A DNA stretch of 29,837 nucleotides, taken from assembly GCA_023433755.1 (NCBI GenBank), contig JAEYUA010000010.1, positions 1 through 29,837 on the forward strand, given 5' to 3'. The notes under the pieces were generated by a model, which was given only the letters and a program-made list of their open reading frames with translations, ran no database searches and had not been told where the DNA came from. Of this stretch, positions 25,080-29,837 are shown piece after piece; position 1 is the first letter of the stretch, and each line of letters begins with the position of its first letter. Source of the stretch: Bacteroidota bacterium (lineage in GTDB: Bacteria; Bacteroidota; Bacteroidia; Chitinophagales; Chitinophagaceae). Both the position numbers and the translations under genes were made by a program.

Positions 25080-26390
25080 TTAATTTTTGGCAGATAATTT
25101 ATTTTCCAGTTCCCTGATCTTTTGATCAAGCTCCAGGATATGAAGGGTAAGCTCTTCAACTTTTTCCAGGAGTTTTCTTTGCATCTCTCCCATTTCAAAT
25201 CCTTCTTTTTCCACCACGGCAGCGGCGGGAATACCCGGCAGGTGCTTATTGGTATCAATGAATTTTTTCAATTCATTCAATGGCATCAGTCTGTACTTTT
25301 GGTCAAACACATAATCCGGCCAACCACTTGAGGCAAGCTTGACTTTCACTTCTTCGCAGATCACTTTGCCGGCCACAGCAAATTTGTATCCTGTGGGTAC
25401 GGTTGCATTTCCAATGCGTACATTACCACCATCATTCTGCAGAATGAGTGTTGAATAGGCTCCGTTATTGCGGGCCACAATTTCGTTGTTATCAAAAATG
25501 ATATTGGAGCTGTTAACATTGCCCAGGGTCAGGAAACCATTGGAGGTAAGACTGGCATCGGAACCGGAAGGAATATGAAGGTTACCTGTAGGAGACACAA
25601 ACACACGGTCTGCACCATTATTCCTGATCACAAAATATCCTGCATCATTGGAGGAGTTGGTACCGATCCTGATATTATCACCTGAAAGTTGCAGAAATCC
25701 CTTATTCACACCCGAAGATTTTAATTGTATGGTAGGGTTCTGGTCGTTGATGGATACTGCATCATAGCTGTAATTCATAGCATCAACCACCAGCATGCCT
25801 GTTGCGTCATTGTTGCCTATCGCCAGGGCACCGGAAGTATGCATGGTAATATATTTGGCCGGGGATCCTGTTTGAAACTGGAGAGAACCTGCAGCCGCCA
25901 TAATTTTAGACAGGTTGGAACTATTGCTGTTCTCAAATGTTATTTCTGAGATCTGGAAAAGATTGTTGGCCCTGAAAAGCAAAGCAGGTGATTCAGTATC
26001 GATCCTGATATTGCCGGCTACATCCAGTTTATGTAATGGATTGGATTTTCCTATTCCAACATTTCCTGAGTTATTGCTGTAGATATGCGTACTGCTAAGA
26101 TTCCAGTTGGAAGAACCCCCGCCACCTGTCATTTCCTGCCAGGCAGTACCATTGTAAAACCAGAATGTATTAGAGGTATTATCATAAACCATCAGGCCAC
26201 GGGCCGGAGATACGATGGCTGCACGCTGCGCGGAGGTCATCCTGGGAACAAGTATACCTCTTGAGGTACTTTTTACATCCAGCATGGCACTGGCGTTGGG
26301 AGTGGAACCATCATTATTTATAGCTACTCCTTCCTGGGCCAGGGAAACCATTGATGAACACATCAATGAAAAAAGAATGATATACTTCAT
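25080..26390 (-). CDS. Tail-fibre-like secreted protein with C-terminal coiled coil
   Basis: This is a 436-residue exported protein with a signal peptide (1-19, SLAQ). The conserved Bacteroidota N-terminal block reads GVAINNDGSTPNASAMLDVK and RGILVPRMTSAQR. A middle region of beta-solenoid-like repeats follows (IRIGTNSSNDAGYFVIRNNG, 240-259; SPTGNLHIPSG). The C-terminal module (about 345-436) has the WPDYVF and YRLMPLNELKKFI segments, then LPGIP, and a coiled coil at 400-433. That module resembles S74-type chaperone/trimerisation tails of phage fibres. There are no phage genes around it, so it is a host surface protein rather than a prophage fibre. It follows paralog 2 by 43 nt and precedes the M43 protease by 3 nt. 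Confidence 0.85.
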   Translation of the reverse strand: MKYIILFSLMCSSMVSLAQEGVAINNDGSTPNASAMLDVKSTSRGILVPRMTSAQRAAIVSPARGLMVYDNTSNTFWFYNGTAWQEMTGGGGSSNWNLSSTHIYSNNSGNVGIGKSNPLHKLDVAGNIRIDTESPALLFRANNLFQISEITFENSNSSNLSKIMAAAGSLQFQTGSPAKYITMHTSGALAIGNNDATGMLVVDAMNYSYDAVSINDQNPTIQLKSSGVNKGFLQLSGDNIRIGTNSSNDAGYFVIRNNGADRVFVSPTGNLHIPSGSDASLTSNGFLTLGNVNSSNIIFDNNEIVARNNGAYSTLILQNDGGNVRIGNATVPTGYKFAVAGKVICEEVKVKLASSGWPDYVFDQKYRLMPLNELKKFIDTNKHLPGIPAAAVVEKEGFEMGEMQRKLLEKVEELTLHILELDQKIRELENKLSAKN

Positions 26391-26433
26391 AAAATAATTA
26401 TTATTTGATTAAGCGGTGGTGGTTAAAACGGCC

Positions 26434-27168
26434 TCAATCACATTCATAAAAATTCTGAATCTGGTAATCGTCACCATTTCCCGGTACATTAACAGAGAAT
26501 GCGGTGATATTTCCATCATTATTTTCAAAATGCTCGATAGTGTAAACCCCACTGTAGTTGGTAATTTTCTTAACCCTGTTTTTGGAGCTGATGGTCCTGT
26601 ATCCCAATTCAAACTGTCTACGGTGCAGGTAATCTGCAGGGCGAGCAGGTTTACTCAGGTCATACTCATATAGAATCTCATCGTTTGAATCTATCTCCTT
26701 CACCAGGTTGCCGTTTTGCCACTCGTAGGTTACTACGGAAGTATTTGTTGCATTTTGATCAGAATAAGACCTTTTGATCAACCTTGGTCCATCATATACA
26801 AATGTTTCTTTGTACCAGCCCTGGCTAGTTGAAACGGTATGAACTGATGTTGCCAGCCCGTGCTCATTCAACTCAACCGTTCTCGTATAGGATGTGGCAC
26901 CATTGTTCGTTCCTACGATGTTGATCACATTTCCATTATAACTAAATGTGATCACCCTGTTTCCTGATTCGAACCTTATCAATCTTTTTTGAGCATCATA
27001 TTTGTAGATATTGTCATTGAAATTATAGCGGGTGGATTTTACAAGCCTGCAGGGATTTGCTGCAGGGTCCTGGTCCTGGGGATCGTCATCATTCGAGGTG
27101 TTTTCCTTTTTACATCCTGCAGCGAGGATCAGGTAAACGAAGGAAGCCAGCAGCATAATCTTTTTCAT
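26434..27168 (-). CDS. YD/RHS-like repeat lipoprotein, paralog 2
   Basis: The product has 244 residues from the ATG that gives lipobox LAAGC (Cys19); an upstream in-frame start at 27210 would bury the signal. The post-Cys linker KKENTSNDDDPQDQDP is strongly acidic, as in the lipoprotein export signals that send Bacteroidota lipoproteins to the surface. YD-type repeats are YKYDAQKRLIRF, FVYDGPRLIKR, YEWQNGNLVKEI and YEYDLSK. The protein ends in YECD. The linker is nearly identical to that of paralog 3 at both protein and DNA level, although the rest has diverged. It leads a three-gene unit with a fibre protein and the M43 protease. Confidence 0.87.
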   Translation of the reverse strand: MKKIMLLASFVYLILAAGCKKENTSNDDDPQDQDPAANPCRLVKSTRYNFNDNIYKYDAQKRLIRFESGNRVITFSYNGNVINIVGTNNGATSYTRTVELNEHGLATSVHTVSTSQGWYKETFVYDGPRLIKRSYSDQNATNTSVVTYEWQNGNLVKEIDSNDEILYEYDLSKPARPADYLHRRQFELGYRTISSKNRVKKITNYSGVYTIEHFENNDGNITAFSVNVPGNGDDYQIQNFYECD

Positions 27169-27196
27169 AATCTGGTATTTTAAGTTGAATAGAATA

Positions 27197-27241
27197 CAAA
27201 TCAAGATCAAAGTGCTCTTTCGGGAAATAGCGAATAAGGGT
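27197..27241 (-). promoter_or_regulatory. Shared promoter element, copy 2
   Basis: On the minus strand ACCCTTATTCGCTATTT (27241-27225) matches copies 1 and 3 at 14 of 17 positions. The 20-bp spacer is retained before the -7-like TTGATTTG (27204-27197). The -33 triplet is TTT here rather than TTG. The distance to the ATG equals that of copy 3. Confidence 0.6.
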
Positions 27242-27380
27242 GAATTCTATGGTGATTATATCAGTGACAATAACGGAGAACGGGGGAACGATTCACATTT
27301 TCAGTTAACCTGCAGGGTGATCGGCTTGCCTTGAGCATTATCCTGACAACCATGCTAGATGAGAAACCACCTGCCAATTA

Positions 27381-27392
27381 TTCTCATGAGAA
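27381..27392. other. Palindrome after the second fibre gene
   Basis: TTCTCATGAGAA is a perfect 12-bp palindrome 3 nt past the stop of the minus-strand fibre gene. It lacks a T-tract, so a terminator role is weakly supported. The remaining sequence to 27242 shows nothing I recognise. Confidence 0.3.
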
Positions 27393-27395
27393 CCA

Positions 27396-28643
27396 TCATT
27401 TATAAATGACTACAGAAAACCCAACTCCTGATCTTTCATCATCATCTGAATCGTAGAAGTAAATATTGATTCTTGTGGCACTACCGGTGGGCTCCCATGA
27501 GGACATCATTTTGGCACCACGGGGCGTAATCATTACGGTGGCGTTGGTAATGTCAGAAGTGCATTCAAGTTTGAAAATTGTACCTATCCAGCCTCCCGAA
27601 ATATTGGAAGTACCACTGATCTTATTGCCATTACCATCAAAGGTCGCATAACCAAGAGGCAACATGCTCTCTTCGTTGATGTTCAGAAGTTTTCCGCTTG
27701 CAGTGAACTGGAAATTATTGTAACCATTGGTACGTATGATAACCCTGCCGGTTGCATTGCCTACATTGGTACCTAAACGCAAATTATCTCCGCTGCGCTG
27801 GATATAAGCCTTTTCAACTTCACCTTCTGCAAACTGAATATTGTTTAAGGGAACGAGATCGCCGGATGGGGTCACTTTAACGGCGTCCGCACCATTGGTG
27901 CGAAAAATAATATTACCGTTGTTATTTCCTGAAACTGTTCCCAGCCTGAAATCATTTAGGGAAGGCCCACCGGTGAGTTGCAGAAAGGCACGGGATGTAA
28001 AATTGTCTGTGGTGAGACGGATCTCGGATGATGTATGAAATATACCAGCCGGATCAATATACGCCTGGTTTCTACCGCCGGTTTCAAAAACCACCCGCCC
28101 GGTTGGATTTCCCAATCCGGTACCTAATACAATATTACTTTCTGATCCATAAATCCTGCCTGCAGTATTGAAATTTCCATTAATATACCTTGTGAAAGAA
28201 ATGCCTGGCGTATTTCCTTCCAGTTTTATTTGCTGTAAGGCATCATTTGTACGAATGTGTAAAGCGACATCCGGATTTTGAATTCCAATTCCAACGTTGG
28301 GAGTCGTACTGTATTGGAAATTCCCCACTCCTTTCTGCCACATAGGTTCTGGGACATCCTCACTATCAGCAATCCGTTTCCATGAATCTTCATAGATATA
28401 CAAACCCCTTGGCTGTAGATTGATTCCATTGGTTTGATACACCATCAGCCCCGGTGTAGGTGAGGTCATGGCAAGCCTTTGAAGGATTGTAAGTCTTGGT
28501 AATAAAAATCCTTTGGTGGTACTTTTTAAGTCGAGTATTGCACTTTCGTGAGGAGTGGAGCCATCGGTGTTGATGGCAACTCCCTGCTGGGCATCCACGA
28601 TAAATGAAGCATGAAATAATGCTATGAGGATAAAATATTTCAT
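27396..28643 (-). CDS. Tail-fibre-like secreted protein with beta-sandwich-like C-terminus
   Basis: This 415-residue exported protein is related to the fibre protein at 25080-26390. It shares the signal peptide start MKYFI, the block GVAINTDGSTPHESAILDLK and LPRLTILQR, and the middle repeats. Three repeat units are clear: residues 171-203, 232-264 and 288-320, each of the form LGT-x-x-GN-x-xG-x-x-I/V-F-x-TNG followed by a P/S-x-G turn. The C-terminus is different. It has no coiled coil or S74-like module, but a compact strand-rich end (ECTSDITNATVMITPRG ... INIYFYDSDDDERSG ... FSVVIYK). The two proteins therefore differ in their presumed receptor-binding or trimerising tip. The gene follows lipoprotein paralog 3 by 49 nt. 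Confidence 0.82.
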   Translation of the reverse strand: MKYFILIALFHASFIVDAQQGVAINTDGSTPHESAILDLKSTTKGFLLPRLTILQRLAMTSPTPGLMVYQTNGINLQPRGLYIYEDSWKRIADSEDVPEPMWQKGVGNFQYSTTPNVGIGIQNPDVALHIRTNDALQQIKLEGNTPGISFTRYINGNFNTAGRIYGSESNIVLGTGLGNPTGRVVFETGGRNQAYIDPAGIFHTSSEIRLTTDNFTSRAFLQLTGGPSLNDFRLGTVSGNNNGNIIFRTNGADAVKVTPSGDLVPLNNIQFAEGEVEKAYIQRSGDNLRLGTNVGNATGRVIIRTNGYNNFQFTASGKLLNINEESMLPLGYATFDGNGNKISGTSNISGGWIGTIFKLECTSDITNATVMITPRGAKMMSSWEPTGSATRINIYFYDSDDDERSGVGFSVVIYK

Positions 28644-28692
28644 ATTAAACTATGAACGGCGAAAAATTATAAAAGTTGAATTGCACAAACTC

Positions 28693-29415
28693 TTAATCAC
28701 ATTCGTAATGGTGTATGATGTTGAATTCAGAATTTGGTGTGTTTACTTTTATATTGGTGATATTCCCGTTACTGTCCTCAAAGTGGGTGTATAAATTCTC
28801 ACCATTGTCCTGTTTGATTTTTTTAATCCTGTTCTTTGATTTGAAGATTCTGTAGCCCGTTTCAAACTGGCCAAAGTTTTGGAAATCGGCCGGATGAGAA
28901 AGTTTGTTTGTGTCATATTCATAAATGATATCACCATTTGAACGGTTCTCTTTCACTATGTTTCCATTCTCCCATTCATAAGTACGGGAAAGAGTGGTCG
29001 TACCATTGCTTGATGTGTAATATCGTTTCGTCACCATTGAACCATTGTACTCATAAGTTTCTTTATACGGTGGTGCAAGAGCTGGGACGGCATCCACTGT
29101 TGTTGCCAAACCATGTTCATTTAATGTAACGGTTTTTGTAAAAAACAATTCTCCATCATGTTTATTTACTATAGTAATCACATTTCCACTATAACTAAAC
29201 GTTACTTCGGTTGTACCATTTACATATTTGACAAGTCTTTTCTGATTGTCGTAAGTATATAACTGATCTAAAAAATTTGCCCTTGTCGTTTTCACGAGTA
29301 AACATGGGTTGTTGTCCGGATCCTGGTCCTGGGGATCATCGTCTGTTGTATTTTCTTTTTTGCATCCTGATAGGATGAAGAGTGTTGCGCAGGCCAGAAG
29401 AATAAATTTTTTCAT
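28693..29415 (-). CDS. YD/RHS-like repeat lipoprotein, paralog 3
   Basis: This is a 240-residue lipoprotein with lipobox LSGC (Cys18) and acidic linker KKENTTDDDPQDQDP. Repeat motifs include YTYDNQKRLVKY, YEYNGSMVTKR, YEWENGNIVKEN and YEYDTNKL. The conserved cysteine after the linker (NPCLLVK) and the terminal YECD are retained. The two non-lipid cysteines bracket the fold in all three paralogs and may form a disulfide. It is the first gene of a two-gene unit with the fibre protein downstream. Its promoter element is identical, over 17 bp, to that of paralog 1. The function of the family is unknown. Confidence 0.87.
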   Translation of the reverse strand: MKKFILLACATLFILSGCKKENTTDDDPQDQDPDNNPCLLVKTTRANFLDQLYTYDNQKRLVKYVNGTTEVTFSYSGNVITIVNKHDGELFFTKTVTLNEHGLATTVDAVPALAPPYKETYEYNGSMVTKRYYTSSNGTTTLSRTYEWENGNIVKENRSNGDIIYEYDTNKLSHPADFQNFGQFETGYRIFKSKNRIKKIKQDNGENLYTHFEDSNGNITNIKVNTPNSEFNIIHHYECD

Positions 29416-29443
29416 GATTTCGTTTTTTCCAGATTAGAGGATA

Positions 29444-29488
29444 CAAATCTTGTAAAAACGAGAAGTGAAGGCAATAGCGAAATAGGGT
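29444..29488 (-). promoter_or_regulatory. Shared promoter element, copy 3
   Basis: On the minus strand ACCCTATTTCGCTATTG (29488-29472) is identical to copy 1. Twenty base pairs later comes the -7-like AAGATTTG (29451-29444). The sequence just after the -7 box (GTATCC) also resembles copy 2 (GTATTC). The heptamer array begins 11 bp upstream. Confidence 0.68.
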
Positions 29489-29498
29489 TAATTTGGGA

Positions 29499-29837
29499 TA
29501 TTGGCTGGTGGCTGTGGGCTTTTTGGCTGAGGGCTACTAGCTGTTAGCTAATGGCTGATAGCTTTTGCGTGGAATTCAAATAAAGTCTATCTAAACACAG
29601 GCGGCCTGGCTAGCAGCTAAAGCTAGAAGCTATTTGCCATTGGCTGTTAGCTTTTGCGTGGAATTCAAAGAAGGTTTATCTAAACAGAGGCGACCTGGCT
29701 AGCAGCTCGTAGCTAGCAGCTAGAAGCTAATGGCTGTTAGCTTTTGTGTGGAATTCAAAAAAGGTTTATTAGCCTGGCTAGCAGCTAGAAGCTAGAAGCT
29801 AATGGCTATTTGCCATTGGCTGTTAGCTTTTGCGTGG
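29499..29837. repeat. Composite heptamer / higher-order tandem repeat array
   Basis: From 29499 to 29562 nine units end in GC, eight of them 7 bp: TATTGGC, TGGTGGC, TGTGGGC, an 8-bp TTTTTGGC, TGAGGGC, TACTAGC, TGTTAGC, TAATGGC, TGATAGC. After that a larger unit repeats. It has a non-heptameric segment beginning TTTTGCGTGGAATTCAAA (48 bp at 29563 and 29652, 37 bp at 29742) and then a heptamer block (TAGCAGC, TAGAAGC, TAATGGC, TATTTGC, CATTGGC, TGTTAGC in varying number). The motif GCTTTTGYGTGG starts at 29561, 29650, 29740 and 29826, spacings of 89, 90 and 86 bp. The array runs off the window edge. I see no gene in it. Confidence 0.92.

Noticed and set aside
25080..28643. Prophage remnant suggested by tail-fibre-like proteins
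   Set aside because: Both have signal peptides, sit in operons with lipoproteins and a secreted protease, and no capsid, portal, terminase, integrase or tail gene is present. Such proteins are common host genes in Bacteroidota.
29499..29837. CRISPR-like alternation of a repeated segment (GCTTTTGCGTGGAATTCAAA) with intervening sequence
   Set aside because: The intervening blocks are not unique spacers; they are the same heptamers in different numbers, the period is 86-90 bp, and no cas genes are near. It is a tandem higher-order repeat.

Overview
The window looks like chromosomal DNA of a Bacteroidota bacterium, most likely from the Chitinophagaceae or a close relative. The evidence is family-level: a TonB-dependent receptor with a CarboxypepD-like N-terminal extension, a subtilase ending in a type IX secretion (Por) sorting domain, many SPII lipoproteins, tail-fibre-like surface proteins of the kind common in this phylum, starts without Shine-Dalgarno sequences, and several matches to the Bacteroidota -7 box TAnnTTTG. 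No rRNA, tRNA, CRISPR array, insertion sequence or prophage core gene was recognised.

Layout. Positions 24-7296 hold a TolB-like propeller protein (minus), then a TPR lipoprotein, ribulose-phosphate 3-epimerase, a SAM methyltransferase, a TonB-dependent receptor and a small secreted protein (all plus), then a hemerythrin-like protein (minus). Positions 7422-12124 hold mnmA and a tight three-gene secretory operon: lipoprotein, T9SS subtilase, outer-membrane beta-barrel. Positions 12125-17387 (minus) hold an RsmB/NOP-type RNA methyltransferase and the 2-oxoglutarate dehydrogenase operon sucA-odhB. Positions 17709-23092 hold rpsT with a clear terminator, an M14 peptidase, an MFS transporter, a small lipoprotein, an unknown protein and a DUF4112 membrane protein.

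Positions 23093-29837 are an accessory block on the minus strand, built from repeated modules. Three paralogous lipoproteins with YD/RHS-like repeats each stand behind a near-identical promoter element. Two of them are followed by a tail-fibre-like protein, and one module also carries an M43 metalloprotease. The modules are [lipoprotein + fibre], [lipoprotein + fibre + protease] and [lipoprotein alone]. This looks like a duplicated and diversifying surface-protein locus.

The strongest unexplained non-coding signal is a set of intergenic repeats with strict 7-bp periodicity. One family is TANNNGC/CANNNGC-like and the other YTCACGW. They sit at gene ends in at least six places, border the accessory block, and at the right edge form a higher-order repeat of about 86-90 bp. 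Two other patterns recur. Three of the four convergent gene pairs end on directly abutting stop codons (TAATTA or TGATCA). Several genes have a -7 box only 3-4 nt before the start codon, which predicts leaderless or nearly leaderless mRNAs.
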